Under the pieces are notes generated by a model. It made no database searches, was not told where the DNA came from, and saw only the letters and a list, made by a program, of their open reading frames with translations. Of a stretch of DNA of 64,000 nucleotides, positions 52,221 through 61,761 are shown in pieces. This stretch comes from CAZYFH01 sp965249175. GTDB taxonomy: Bacteria; Acidobacteriota; Vicinamibacteria; Vicinamibacterales; UBA8438. The translations under genes were made by a program, and so were the position numbers. The stretch is from the NCBI GenBank assembly GCA_965249175.1, contig OZ252227.1, positions 868,001-932,000 of the forward strand. Reading direction: 5' to 3'. Every line of letters begins with the position of its first letter. The stretch's first letter is position 1.

Positions 52221-54836
52221 ATGTCACATGTCTTGTTCCTCGTCTTCATGCTGACCGGGGCGACGTCCCTCATCTTCCAGGTGGTGTGGACGCGTCTCCT
52301 GCTGTTGTCCGTCGGGACCACGCCGACCGCTATGAGCGTCGTGCTGGCCGCGTTCATGGGCGGGATGGCGATCGGCGCAATCGTCGCGGGTCGCTGGTTG
52401 ACCCGCTACGACTCGGTGCGCACGTACGCCTGGCTGGAGGGGTGGGCCGGGTTCTACGGGCTCGCGACGCCGGCGCTCCTGGCGCTGGTCGACGCCGCAC
52501 CCATCGGCGTGCAGATCGTGGTCGCGACGGCACTGCTGCTTCCGGCCACGATCGCCATGGGCGCGTCGCTGCCGGTGCTGTCCCGCGCGCTGGGTGAGGG
52601 GGCCGACCGTCCTGCGGTCACCGTAGGATTCCTGTACGCGGCCAACACCCTCGGTGCAGTCGCCGGCCCATTACTTGGCGTCTTCGCGCTCTTTCCCGTG
52701 CTCGGGTTGCACCGCACCCTCGTGACCGCCGCGATCGTCAACCTTGCCGTCTGCGCGCTGCTGTTGGTCCTTCGCGCCGGTCGCCCGAGCGACGCGCCGG
52801 CGCGCACGCCGCCCGTGGAGGAGGGTGCGCACGCGCGCACGCCGCCCGTGGAGGAGGGTGCGCACGCCGGAGCGACGGTGTTGGTGGCACTCGCCGGGTC
52901 CGGCGCAGCTGCAATGGTCTACGAAGTGGCGTGGAGTCGGACGTTGTCGATGGCCTTCGGGTCGTCCATCTACGGCGTGTCGATCATGCTGTCGATGTTT
53001 CTGCTCGGCCTGGCGGGAGGCTCGTGGATCGCGTCGCTGATCTTGGCACGGCTCCGGCGGGCACCCTCATCGTTGGCGCTCGCGTGGCTGCTCGTCGGGT
53101 CGTCGACGACCGCCTTCATCAGCCTGCACCTCGGCCGTGTGTTGCCGTTCACGTTTCTCGAGCTGTTCCGCGACCTGCCCAACTCGCCGGCCGGCGTGCA
53201 CGCCATCCAGGTGATCTTGTCGTTGGCGTTGATGCTGCCGACGACGCTCTGCCTCGGGGCGATGCTGCCGACCGGGGTCGCCATCGTCGGCGGCCGGAGT
53301 CAGGTGGGACGCTCGGTCGGCCGTCTGTACTCCGCCAACCTCCTCGGCTCTTCGGCGGGCGCCGTCGGGGCGTCCTTGCTGCTCGTCGCCAGCATTGGGA
53401 TCGAGGCATCGGTGCGGATGGCCGCGCTGGGCGCCTTGTTCGTCGCGTTCGTGCTCGTGGCCCGCCAACCGCGCCTCCCGGTGGCCACCGCTGCGGCCGC
53501 CGCGCTCCTGGTCATGGTGATGCTGACGCTCGACGGCTCTCCGGCCCGGCTCGCCCAGACCTTCGGCATGTATGCGGCCGCGCCGCAGTACGTGCCGTAT
53601 GACGCGAACGGGATGCGGCAGGTGCTGTCCGTGCACGAGCTGCTCTACTACGAAGATGGACCGACCGCCACCGTCGCGGTACAGCGCGTCGACAAGTACC
53701 ACCTGCTGAAGATCAACGGGAAGACCGATGCGTCGAACGGCGCGACCGACGTGCAGACGCAGACGCTGGTCGGGCATCTGCCCCTGATGGTGACCGACGC
53801 CGAACGGGTCGCGGTCGTCGGGTGGGGCAGTGGGATGACGGTCGGCGCCGCGCTGACACATCCGATCGACACCGTGGATGCCTACGAGATCGAGCCGGCG
53901 GTCGTCGAGGCGTCGCGATTCTTCGAGCCAGGCAACGGGTCGCCGCTTCCTCATAATGGTGATCCGCTGAGCGATCCGCGCCTGACGATGATCCTGGGTG
54001 ATGCGCGCGGTGAGTTGCGCCGGCAGACCGACCCGTATGACGTGATCATCAACCAGCCCTCCAACCCCTGGCTCACCGGCGTCGCCAACCTCTTTACGCG
54101 GGACTTCTTCGAGCTGCTCGCATCGAAGCTCTCGCCGCACGGCGTCGTGTGCCAATGGGTCCAGACCTACGGGATGTCGGAGCAGGCGACGCGGACGCTC
54201 TTGGCGACGTTCCGCAGCGTGTTTCCGCACGTCGTCACATTCACCGACCGCGACCTCATCATTCTGGGGTCGTTCGAGCCGATCCGTTTCTCTGCCCCGC
54301 GACTCCGTGAGCGGTTCCGCAACCCGCGCATACGTGCGAGCCTGCGCTTCGCGTTCGTCGACTATCCCGCCGACCTGATCGTCAAGCTGGGACTCGACGA
54401 CCAGGGCGTGGACGCGTTTACGGCCGACGCTCCGCTCAATACCGACGACAACATGCGGATTGAGCTTGCGGCGCCGCGCACGCTCTATACGGACCATCAA
54501 GACGCGATTTTCGCGGCCCTCGCCGAGCACCCGGCTATGCCCCTCGATCTCGTGACCGACTACGAGTCGGAGGCGGAGGTGAGCCTCGAGCTCGCGGCGT
54601 CGTTCTTCACCGATGGACGCGATGACGACGCGCTCGCGCTCGCCGAGCACGCACTCGCTCTCGAGCCGTCATTTGACGGTCTCAAGCTTCTGGGACAGAT
54701 TGCCCAGCGGCAGGGAGATACCGGCCGCGCGCGCAACGCCTGGAGTCTCGCGCTCGCCATGGGCGGTGACGAGTCCGGCCGTGCCTTCGTGCGCGGCTTG
54801 CTCCAGTCACTCGACGCCGCCGTCCTCTCGAACTGA
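52221..54836 (+). CDS. Fused MFS-like membrane / spermidine-synthase-like protein with TPR tail
   Basis: Protein of 871 aa. The N-terminal half has about a dozen membrane segments (MLTGATSLIFQVVWTRLLLL, FLYAANTLGAVAGPLLGVFA, LYSANLLGSSAGAVGASLLL). The second half is a spermidine-synthase-type Rossmann domain (AERVAVVGWGSGMTVGAALT, DVIINQPSNPWLTGVANLF). The end is a short TPR-like helix pair. Such fusions are common but functionally undefined; the acceptor need not be a polyamine. ATG 52221 was chosen over a GTG at 52158 because it starts the first membrane segment. Confidence 0.83.
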   Translation: MSHVLFLVFMLTGATSLIFQVVWTRLLLLSVGTTPTAMSVVLAAFMGGMAIGAIVAGRWLTRYDSVRTYAWLEGWAGFYGLATPALLALVDAAPIGVQIVVATALLLPATIAMGASLPVLSRALGEGADRPAVTVGFLYAANTLGAVAGPLLGVFALFPVLGLHRTLVTAAIVNLAVCALLLVLRAGRPSDAPARTPPVEEGAHARTPPVEEGAHAGATVLVALAGSGAAAMVYEVAWSRTLSMAFGSSIYGVSIMLSMFLLGLAGGSWIASLILARLRRAPSSLALAWLLVGSSTTAFISLHLGRVLPFTFLELFRDLPNSPAGVHAIQVILSLALMLPTTLCLGAMLPTGVAIVGGRSQVGRSVGRLYSANLLGSSAGAVGASLLLVASIGIEASVRMAALGALFVAFVLVARQPRLPVATAAAAALLVMVMLTLDGSPARLAQTFGMYAAAPQYVPYDANGMRQVLSVHELLYYEDGPTATVAVQRVDKYHLLKINGKTDASNGATDVQTQTLVGHLPLMVTDAERVAVVGWGSGMTVGAALTHPIDTVDAYEIEPAVVEASRFFEPGNGSPLPHNGDPLSDPRLTMILGDARGELRRQTDPYDVIINQPSNPWLTGVANLFTRDFFELLASKLSPHGVVCQWVQTYGMSEQATRTLLATFRSVFPHVVTFTDRDLIILGSFEPIRFSAPRLRERFRNPRIRASLRFAFVDYPADLIVKLGLDDQGVDAFTADAPLNTDDNMRIELAAPRTLYTDHQDAIFAALAEHPAMPLDLVTDYESEAEVSLELAASFFTDGRDDDALALAEHALALEPSFDGLKLLGQIAQRQGDTGRARNAWSLALAMGGDESGRAFVRGLLQSLDAAVLSN
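52800..52865 (+). repeat. 33-bp tandem duplication inside the fusion gene
   Basis: Two perfect copies of a 33-bp unit (52800-52832 and 52833-52865) encode ARTPPVEEGAH twice in a hydrophilic linker between membrane halves. In frame, so it changes only linker length. Confidence 0.95.
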
Positions 54837-54902
54837 CCACCGGGGGGGGCCGACTGGGCGAAGCGCCCGGGATGTGGCCGTCGTCTCTATTTTCGACATA
54901 CG

Positions 54903-56213
54903 ATGAGTCCGGCCTTCGGAAGGAGACAGTTGCGAAATCGACGATGTGCCGCGATGGTGCTCGGCGTGACGATGCTGGTCGGTGACCAGGTCTTCGCCGA
55001 GAACTGGCCTCACTGGCGCGGACCGACACGCGACGGCGTGAGCACCGAAACCGATCTTCCGACCGAGTGGGACACGGAGACCAACATCGCGTGGACGTTG
55101 GAGCTGCCGGCGTGGTCGGGGTCGACCCCGATCGTCTGGAACGACTGGATCTTTCTCAATGTCGCAATCGACGACGAGACCATCGAGCTGTGGTGCCTCG
55201 ACCGGGATACCGGGGAGCCGATCTGGCAACGCCACCTGAGCGACGGCAACCGCCGCGCGCGCAAGCAGAACATGTCCTCGCCGTCGCCGGTCACGGACGG
55301 CGAGCGCGTGTGGGTGATGACCGGAACCGGCATCCTCAAGGCGTTCGACGTCGAAGGGACAGAGCTCTGGACGCGCGACATCCAGGAGTCGTACGGCGCC
55401 TTCGGTCTGAACTGGGGGTATGCCTCGTCGCCGTTGTTGCACGACACCGCGCTCTACGTCCAGGTGCTACACGGGATGCGGACGGATGACCCGTCGTATG
55501 TGCTGCGGATTGACCGGGACACCGGCGAGACCGTCTGGCGGGTCGAGCGGCCGACCGAGGCGCGGCGCGAGTCGCCGGACTCGTATACGACACCGGCGCT
55601 GCTCCAGTATGACGGCACGACCGAGATCGTGATCACCGGCGGCGATGCCGTGACCGGCCACGACCCGGACAGCGGTCAGGAGCTCTGGCGTGCCGACGGG
55701 CTCAACCCGACGCGGAACGGCGCGTTTCGGATCGTCGCCTCGCCCATCGTCCAGGGCGAGATGATCTATGCGCCGACCCGCGTCGGCCCGCTGCTCGCGC
55801 TGCGGGCGGGGGGCCGTGGTGATGTGCTCGACTCACACGTCGTCTGGTCCACCCAGGACGGCCCCGACGTGCCGACGCCTGTGACCGACGGCGAGTACTT
55901 CTACGTCGTGAACGACCGAGGCATCGTGTTCGTGTTCGACGCGCAAACCGGCGACGAGGTCTACGGCCAGCAGCGGGTGCAGACGGGGACCTACAGCGCC
56001 TCGCCCGTGCTGGCGGACGGCAAGATCTACGTCACAAATGAACGCGGCACGACGACCGTCTTCACGGCGGGTCCGACGTTCGAGGTGCTCGCCGAGAACG
56101 TTCTTGATGACTACTGCCTCAGCTCGCCGGCGATCTCCGACGGGCAGATCTTCATTCGGACGACCAGCCATCTCTACGCGATCGGCGAGCGCCGGTCCGG
56201 CTCCGCCGATTAG
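54903..56213 (+). CDS. Secreted PQQ-like beta-propeller protein
   Basis: Protein of 436 aa. Signal segment CAAMVLGVTMLVGDQVFA then NWPHWRGPTRDGVSTETDLP, the typical start of outer-membrane or periplasmic PQQ-like repeat proteins. Repeats such as LDRDTGEPIWQRHL, FDVEGTELWTRDI and RIDRDTGETVWRVE show blades. The residues that bind PQQ in true dehydrogenases are not evident, so it may be a scaffold or binding protein. No ribosome site before ATG 54903; a TATTTT box lies eight bases upstream. Confidence 0.83.
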   Translation: MSPAFGRRQLRNRRCAAMVLGVTMLVGDQVFAENWPHWRGPTRDGVSTETDLPTEWDTETNIAWTLELPAWSGSTPIVWNDWIFLNVAIDDETIELWCLDRDTGEPIWQRHLSDGNRRARKQNMSSPSPVTDGERVWVMTGTGILKAFDVEGTELWTRDIQESYGAFGLNWGYASSPLLHDTALYVQVLHGMRTDDPSYVLRIDRDTGETVWRVERPTEARRESPDSYTTPALLQYDGTTEIVITGGDAVTGHDPDSGQELWRADGLNPTRNGAFRIVASPIVQGEMIYAPTRVGPLLALRAGGRGDVLDSHVVWSTQDGPDVPTPVTDGEYFYVVNDRGIVFVFDAQTGDEVYGQQRVQTGTYSASPVLADGKIYVTNERGTTTVFTAGPTFEVLAENVLDDYCLSSPAISDGQIFIRTTSHLYAIGERRSGSAD

Positions 56214-56217
56214 CTCC

Positions 56218-57402
56218 CTACACGACCCCCTTCGATCGGAACGAGCGGATGTCGTCGTCCGCATACCCGGCCTCGCGCAGGACGCTGTCCGTGTGCTCGC
56301 CCAGGAGCGGCGGCGCCGTGTGGATGCGGCCGGGCGTGTCGCTCAGCTCGATGGGCAGGCCAATCATCCGGACGGTATCGGCCGTCGGATGCGGAAGGTC
56401 GACGACCTTGCCGCGTTCGACGAGTTGCGGATTCGTGCAGACCTCGGCGATGTTCCGAATGCGGCCACAGGGGACACCGGCGCCGCCCAGCAGGTCCATC
56501 CACTCCTGCACGGTCCGTCGCGCGGTGATCTCGACGATGATCGGAATCAGCTCGGCGCGGTGCTCGACGCGTTGCGGCGCGGTGCGAAAACGCGGGTCGT
56601 CGCCGAGGTCGAGGCGGTCGATGGCCTTGCAGTAGCGCGCCCACAGCGAGTCGTTCGCGACCCCGAGGTTGATCCAGCCGTCCTTGGCGCGCAGCGTCTG
56701 ATACGGCGCAACGGAGGGGTGGTCGTTGCCGCGCCGCGTCGGGCTCGTGCCCGACGCGAAGTAGCTCCCGGTGTTGTAGGTGAGCAGCGACGCCACGGCG
56801 TCGAGCATCGCGACGTGCACCCGCTGGCCACGCCCGGTCGTGTGTCTTGCGTAGAGCGCGAGCACGATGCCTTGCGCCGCCATCGACCCGGACGTGAGGT
56901 CCGCGATGGCGGTACCGACCCGCGTCGGCGGGCCGTCGGCCTCGCCGGTCACGTCCATCAGTCCCGCCTCGCCCTGCACGATGAGGTCGTATCCGGGTCG
57001 CCCGGCGTCCGCCCCGGTATCGCCGAAACCGGAGATCGAGCAGTACACGAGACGCGGGTGGCGCGCCGCAACCATGTCGTAGTCGAAGCCGAGCCGTGCC
57101 ATCACGCCCGGTCTGAAGTTCTCGATCAGGACGTCGGCGCTGCCGAGCAGGCGCCAGAGAATCGCCTGCCCGTCGTCGGTCTTCAGATCGACCGTGACGC
57201 TACGTTTGTTCCGGTTGACGGACAGGAAGTACGGCGATTCCCCGCCGAGGAAGGGCGGGCCAAAGGCTCGTGATTCGTCGCCGCGCGTCGGCTCCTCCAG
57301 CTTGACGACGTCGGCGCCCATGTCGGCGAGCATCATCGTGGCGAACGGCCCGGACACGACGCGGCTGAGATCGATGACGCGGATCCCGTCGAGCGGTGTC
57401 AT
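56218..57402 (-). CDS. CaiB/BaiF (family III) CoA transferase
   Basis: Protein of 394 aa with the family start IRVIDLSRVVSGPFATMMLA and DVVKLEEPTRGDESRAFGPP, and the catalytic Asp region GYDLIVQGEAGLMDVTGEAD. Moves CoA between carboxylic acids. The ATG overlaps the stop of the upstream HAD gene by four bases, so the two act together, perhaps in breakdown of an organic acid. Confidence 0.92.
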   Translation of the reverse strand: MTPLDGIRVIDLSRVVSGPFATMMLADMGADVVKLEEPTRGDESRAFGPPFLGGESPYFLSVNRNKRSVTVDLKTDDGQAILWRLLGSADVLIENFRPGVMARLGFDYDMVAARHPRLVYCSISGFGDTGADAGRPGYDLIVQGEAGLMDVTGEADGPPTRVGTAIADLTSGSMAAQGIVLALYARHTTGRGQRVHVAMLDAVASLLTYNTGSYFASGTSPTRRGNDHPSVAPYQTLRAKDGWINLGVANDSLWARYCKAIDRLDLGDDPRFRTAPQRVEHRAELIPIIVEITARRTVQEWMDLLGGAGVPCGRIRNIAEVCTNPQLVERGKVVDLPHPTADTVRMIGLPIELSDTPGRIHTAPPLLGEHTDSVLREAGYADDDIRSFRSKGVV

Positions 57403-58100
57403 GCGGCGAGTCGGTCCGCGAGGTCGGTGAAATCACGCACCTCGAGGTCGGGTTGGTGCGACGCGTTGCCGAACGGTCGCTGCCGGCGATTCACGTACAC
57501 CGCACGCATCCCGCTCGCCTTGGCGCCGATACAGTCGAACGGATGCGCGGCAACGTGGCAGATGGCGCCAATCTCGGTCGTCAACACCGCGGCCGTCGTG
57601 TCGTAAGTGACGCGATGGGGCTTGAACGCGCCGGCCCGGTCGACCGACACGATGGCATCAAACGCCACGCCGTGGTGGCGCGTCGCGTTGTGCAGCATGT
57701 CGGTGTCGCCGTTCGAGAGGATCGCGAGCCGATAGCGCCCGCGAAGGCGCTCCATCGCGGCCGCCACGTCGGGAAACGCTGGCAGCCGCTCGATGGCCGC
57801 GACGAGCTCGCGGGCGTCCTGGTCCGTGAACGGTACACCGGCTCGCGTCAGGGTATACGACACCGCCCGGCGGCCGATCTCGCGATACGGTGTGTGGGTG
57901 CCGGCGATCAGCGCGTCGATCATCGAATCCTGATAGTGCGTGCGGCGCCACCATGTGACGATTGAGTGCGCACTACCGGTGTAGCCCTTCGCGGCGAGAA
58001 ATGGCGTGATGGTCTCGACGAGCCCGCGCTGCATGTCGACGATGGTGCCGTAGAGGTCGAACGTCAACACCTGCACGCCATCTGGAAACGTCGGCGTCAT
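57399..58100 (-). CDS. HAD-family hydrolase, haloacid dehalogenase type II-like
   Basis: Protein of 233 aa: nucleophile motif VLTFDLYGTIVDMQRGL, motif II AILSNGDTDMLHNA, motif III Lys in GAFKPHRVTYD, and HVAAHPFDCIGAKASGM. Acts on 2-haloacids or a phosphate ester. Translationally coupled to the CoA transferase. Confidence 0.88.
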   Translation of the reverse strand: MTPTFPDGVQVLTFDLYGTIVDMQRGLVETITPFLAAKGYTGSAHSIVTWWRRTHYQDSMIDALIAGTHTPYREIGRRAVSYTLTRAGVPFTDQDARELVAAIERLPAFPDVAAAMERLRGRYRLAILSNGDTDMLHNATRHHGVAFDAIVSVDRAGAFKPHRVTYDTTAAVLTTEIGAICHVAAHPFDCIGAKASGMRAVYVNRRQRPFGNASHQPDLEVRDFTDLADRLAA

Positions 58101-58119
58101 ACGTATCAGCGTGCCGCCG

Positions 58120-58575
58120 TCATGCGGCCGGTCGGAAATACAGCACCATCGCCGCGCCCACCGCCGTGATCAGGAACCCGACAAAGATCATCGGGTTGGG
58201 CGCCTCCTTCGGCGGGTGGATCGCCATCGACACGAGGACGTTCACCAGCGGCGCGCCGCCGAAGACGAGCGGCATCACGTAGAACGGGCGCCCGCCGGTC
58301 ATGAACGAGAAGGTGATGCAGGCAGCGCCGATGGCGCCGAGCGCGCCCGCGCCGGTCGCCCACGTCGTGCCGGTCACGTTGAAGCTGGCGGCGGTCAGCT
58401 GACCCTGGACACCGAGCGTGACGGCAGGGATCACGACCGCGATCAGAAAGTACGCGACGCCGACACACAGCAGCGCGCGCAGCCCGCTTCCGAGCTCTAC
58501 TTGTCCCGTATGCAACGACGCGCCGTAGGCACCCCACGACAAGACCGCTCCGACCACAAACAACACCCACGTCAT
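58120..58575 (-). CDS. Small integral membrane protein (EamA-like half)
   Basis: Protein of 151 aa with five membrane segments: MTWVLFVVGAVLSWGAYGAS, LLCVGVAYFLIAVVIPAVTL, TWATGAGALGAIGAACITFS and others. It resembles half of an EamA/DMT transporter. AAGGAG lies ten bases before ATG 58575. Divergent from the DUF3311/symporter genes. No substrate can be named. Confidence 0.7.
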   Translation of the reverse strand: MTWVLFVVGAVLSWGAYGASLHTGQVELGSGLRALLCVGVAYFLIAVVIPAVTLGVQGQLTAASFNVTGTTWATGAGALGAIGAACITFSFMTGGRPFYVMPLVFGGAPLVNVLVSMAIHPPKEAPNPMIFVGFLITAVGAAMVLYFRPAA

Positions 58576-58660
58576 AGGTTGATCTCCTTGAAGTAGTGGA
58601 AAGCGTGTGTATTGTCCGGTGGGCGGCGCCCGGCTGGCAAGGTTGTATGCTTGACCGCGC

Positions 58661-58906
58661 ATGACGCGTTGGGCCCTCGTCGTCGCTGTGGTCGGCCTCT
58701 ATCTGCTCCATCAGGACATCTGGTTCTGGGACGTGGCGCGACCGCTCGTCCTCGGATTCCTGCCGGTGGGGCTCTTCTATCACGCGGTCTACTCCCTTGC
58801 CGTCGCGGCGCTCATGTGGGCGCTCACCCGGTTCGCGTGGCCAGCGCACCTGGAGCACGAGGCGGAGGCGGCCGATACGCCGGCCCCGCCCGGGCGAGAC
58901 GCGTGA
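58661..58906 (+). CDS. DUF3311 small membrane protein
   Basis: Protein of 81 aa with two membrane segments (LVVAVVGLYLLHQDIWFWD, LGFLPVGLFYHAVYSLAVAA). DUF3311 members are regularly encoded directly before sodium:solute symporters. Its TGA overlaps the symporter GTG by four bases, implying a two-subunit or coupled transporter. Confidence 0.88.
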   Translation: MTRWALVVAVVGLYLLHQDIWFWDVARPLVLGFLPVGLFYHAVYSLAVAALMWALTRFAWPAHLEHEAEAADTPAPPGRDA

Positions 58907-60525
58907 TCCCCGCGCTGGTCGTCTTCGCCTATCTGGGTGTCGTGCTCTACATCGGCATCTTCGCGTTCCGGCGTTCGTCCGGTCCGGAGGGCGCCGAAGG
59001 CTACTTCCTCGCCAACCGATCGCTCGGTCAGTACGTGTTTCTCCTGTCGCTGTTCGGCACGAACATGACCGCGTTCACCATTCTCGGGTCGGCCGGTCAC
59101 GCGTTTGCGAACGGCATCGTGACCTTCGGGCTCATGGGGTCGTCATCGGCGATTCTCATCCCGCTGATGCTCTACCTGTTTGGCACGCGCGTGTGGTCGC
59201 TGGGCAAGCGCCACGGGTTCCTGACGCCCGTGCAGATGTATCGCGACCGCTGGGAGTGTGGGCACATCGGCACGGCCATCTTCGCGATGCAGGCCACGCT
59301 GCTCGTGCCCTACATCGTCATCGCCGTGATGGGGGGCGGCACGACGCTCAACGCCGTGAGCGACGGCGTCGTTCCCTACTGGCTCGGCGGCCTCATCGTC
59401 GCGCTCGTCGTCATGAGCTACGTCTTCTTCGGCGGCATGCGCGGCACGGCGTGGGTCAACACGTTTCAGACCGTGTTGTTTCTCACCTTCGGGGCCGCGG
59501 CGGTGATCTTCATCAGTGTGAGCATCGGCGGTTTCCCCCAGGCGATGGAGCGTCTCCTGGCGTCACCGGAGACGGCCCCGCTGCTGACGCGCGAGCGCGT
59601 CCCGCCCAAGTTCTTTTTCAGCTACATGCTGATCCCGTTGTCGACGATCATGTTCCCGCACATCTCCATCTTCTGTCTCACGGCGCGCAAGATGGGGCAG
59701 TTCAAGAAGACCATCATCTTCTATCCGCTGGCCATCCTGGCGATCTGGTTGCCGTGCACGTTTCTCGGGGTGGCAGCGAATGCCATGCGCGACGTGCCCG
59801 GGATCGAGACGAAGCTGGAGGCGCGCGCGACGCTCGCCGCCGAGCGGGACGCCCTGCCGGCCGAGGAGATTGCCGAGCTGCAACGCGCGGCAGCCGGAGA
59901 TGACGTCATCATCCTCATGCTCGAGCACTATGCCCCGCTGTGGCTGGCTGGGCTCCTCGGCGCCGGCATCATGGCGGCGGTGATGGCCAGCGATTCGCAG
60001 ATTCTGGCGCTGTCGACGATGTTCACCGAGGACGTCTTCGCGTTCTACGGCGGTGGCAACCGCTTCGGGCCGCAGGTGCAGGTGCAGACCGGACGGCTGT
60101 TCGTCGTCCTGATCGCGCTCGTGGCGTTTGTCATCGCGCTGCGCGCGCCGCCCGGCATTTTCGGCATCGCCGTCCAGTACGCGTTCTCCGGGTTTACATC
60201 GCTCTTGCCCCTGTTGGTCTCGGCGCTGTTCTGGAAAGGGAGCACAAAATGGGGCGCGCTTGCCGTCGTGGTCTGGACGGCCGCCACCGTGACGGGCGTC
60301 GCCGTGCTCCAGGCGGTCGTGCCGGCGCCACTGCCCGGGACCATGGTGCCGATCTGGACGGCCGGTGGGGTCGATATCATCACGCGCACGCCGGGTGGCA
60401 CGGACGTCTGGGGGTACATGCCCGTGCTCCCGATGTTGGTTGGCTCGACGCTGCTGATGATCGTGGTGTCCTGGCTGTCGCCAAAGCCACGAGCCGCGAC
60501 CCTCGCGCGGTATTTCTCGATCTAG
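58903..60525 (+). CDS. Sodium:solute symporter family transporter
   Basis: Protein of 540 aa with about 13 membrane segments. SSS features: YFLANRSLGQYVFLLSLFGT, GLMGSSSAILIPLMLYLFGT, YVFFGGMRGTAWVNTFQTVL and GAGIMAAVMASDSQILALST. Likely moves an organic acid or related solute with Na+. Starts at GTG 58903 overlapping the DUF3311 stop. Substrate unknown; the CoA transferase/HAD pair nearby points to a carboxylate. Confidence 0.92.
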   Translation: MIPALVVFAYLGVVLYIGIFAFRRSSGPEGAEGYFLANRSLGQYVFLLSLFGTNMTAFTILGSAGHAFANGIVTFGLMGSSSAILIPLMLYLFGTRVWSLGKRHGFLTPVQMYRDRWECGHIGTAIFAMQATLLVPYIVIAVMGGGTTLNAVSDGVVPYWLGGLIVALVVMSYVFFGGMRGTAWVNTFQTVLFLTFGAAAVIFISVSIGGFPQAMERLLASPETAPLLTRERVPPKFFFSYMLIPLSTIMFPHISIFCLTARKMGQFKKTIIFYPLAILAIWLPCTFLGVAANAMRDVPGIETKLEARATLAAERDALPAEEIAELQRAAAGDDVIILMLEHYAPLWLAGLLGAGIMAAVMASDSQILALSTMFTEDVFAFYGGGNRFGPQVQVQTGRLFVVLIALVAFVIALRAPPGIFGIAVQYAFSGFTSLLPLLVSALFWKGSTKWGALAVVVWTAATVTGVAVLQAVVPAPLPGTMVPIWTAGGVDIITRTPGGTDVWGYMPVLPMLVGSTLLMIVVSWLSPKPRAATLARYFSI

Positions 60526-60578
60526 TACCGGTTGCACCTCCGGCTGTCACCGCGCGCAGCGGCCTAGAGCGTCCTCTG

Positions 60579-60922
60579 CCGGATCGTCCGCGATCGCCTC
60601 GAAACGTCTTCTCGCACAGGCTGCTCTTTGCGCGACGGCGGGGGAGTGCCCGGCTTCGTTGAGCAGGAGTTCCGCGACTTCCTGCGTTGTGGCGGCGGGC
60701 AGGACACCGCTGTTCCGGTTCAAGGAAGACGGCACGTTCGAGTTCACGGACGCCGCCGGCGAGGGCACCTACGGCATCGTCGAGGAGAGCGGCGTCCTGG
60801 TCGTGCGTGACTACGACGGCCTGAGGACAAGTGCAGCATCTCGAGACCCCTGGTGGTGGCGTTCTCCGACTGCCTTGCTCACCTCGATGACGCACGAGGT
60901 GGTACAGTTGTCGAAGAAGTAG
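60579..60922 (+). pseudogene. IS91 N-terminal scrap fused to a truncated unknown gene
   Basis: 60579-60705 encodes IVRDRLETSS and RDGGGVPGFVEQEFRDFLRC, matching the start of the IS91 remnant at 16353. From 60706 the frame continues LFRFKEDGTFEFTDAAGEGT and YGIVEESGVLVVRDYDG, which looks like the tail of a small beta-rich secreted protein, ending MTHEVVQLSKK after a further frame slip. There is no intact start. Nothing else was recognised between 60526 and 60929. Confidence 0.6.
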
Positions 60923-60929
60923 GCCGCGG

Positions 60930-61660
60930 TCAGCCGCCGAACGCGTATCGGATCCCCACCAGGAGGCTGTGGTTGTTGTCGTCGCCCGAGCGGTCGGTCA
61001 GCGCGACCGAGCCGACGCCGGCGATCGTCGCCGTGCCGGTGAACGTACGCGTGCCGGCGAGACCCAGAAAGAGATACTCACCGGTCGCGGCCAGGCCGGG
61101 AACCCGCCGAATCGTCCACGCCACCCCGACGATGGCCTGATACGCGACCGACCCCTCCGTTTGCGCGGGCACGGCGATGGCGCCGACACCGCCGCCGACA
61201 TAAGGCGTGACGCTCGCCGTTCCGAAGTCGTAGAGCGCGTTGTCCATGACGCCGTACTTCGTCTCGGTGCCGGTGACGTCGCCCTCGTCGCCGAAACCGG
61301 TTTCACCGGTGATTCGGTTTAACCGCAGGTTGCCCTCGACTTCCGCGCGAAGGCCGCCGCGCAGCCGACGTCCGAATGCCACTGTCAAGGCGGGACCGAC
61401 CGCCAGCTTCACCTCCCCATCAGTCGCTGCACCCGCGACGTCTCGAGCGTCACATCCGCGCCCTCCGACGGCATGAGGTTGGCGCCGCCACTGACACTCA
61501 CGTACGGACCGGTCGGGGGTTGCGCGGCCGCCGGGAGCGTCGCGAGGAGGCAGAACGTGGACGCCAGCGCCAGCGGGTTCGTGCTGACCCGCACGCCTCG
61601 AAGGGTCTTGGCGGTTCGGCGCGGCGGGGCACCGGCGCGCTGCAGTTGGTTCGTGGCCAT
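60930..61660 (-). CDS. Outer-membrane beta-barrel protein with one frameshift
   Basis: Start ATG 61660 after GGAGGA. The N-terminus has a long leader then LALASTFCLLATLPAAAQ and YVSVSGGANLMPSEGADVTL. In the region 61410-61445 the frame changes by one base; the remainder (VGPALTVAFGRRLRGGLRAE, YVGGGVGAIAVPAQTEGSVA, LVGIRYAFGG) is a typical eight-stranded barrel. Without the shift the protein would be about 240 aa. Either sequencing indel or decay. Confidence 0.72.
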
Positions 61661-61761
61661 CGTTCCTCCAGAGCATGCGGCGGGCGTGGCGAGTTCTCGG
61701 GCCGGTCTTGATACCGGACGGCCCAATTGGCTCGCTGATGCGTTGAGAACGGTCGCCCCGC

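Noticed and set aside
52800..52865. CRISPR-like repeat
   Set aside because: Only two adjacent units with no spacer, inside a coding frame.
53067..54650. Minus-strand 527-codon open frame
   Set aside because: Shadow of the fused MFS/spermidine-synthase-like gene; low-complexity Arg/Glu/His composition typical of antisense GC-rich frames.
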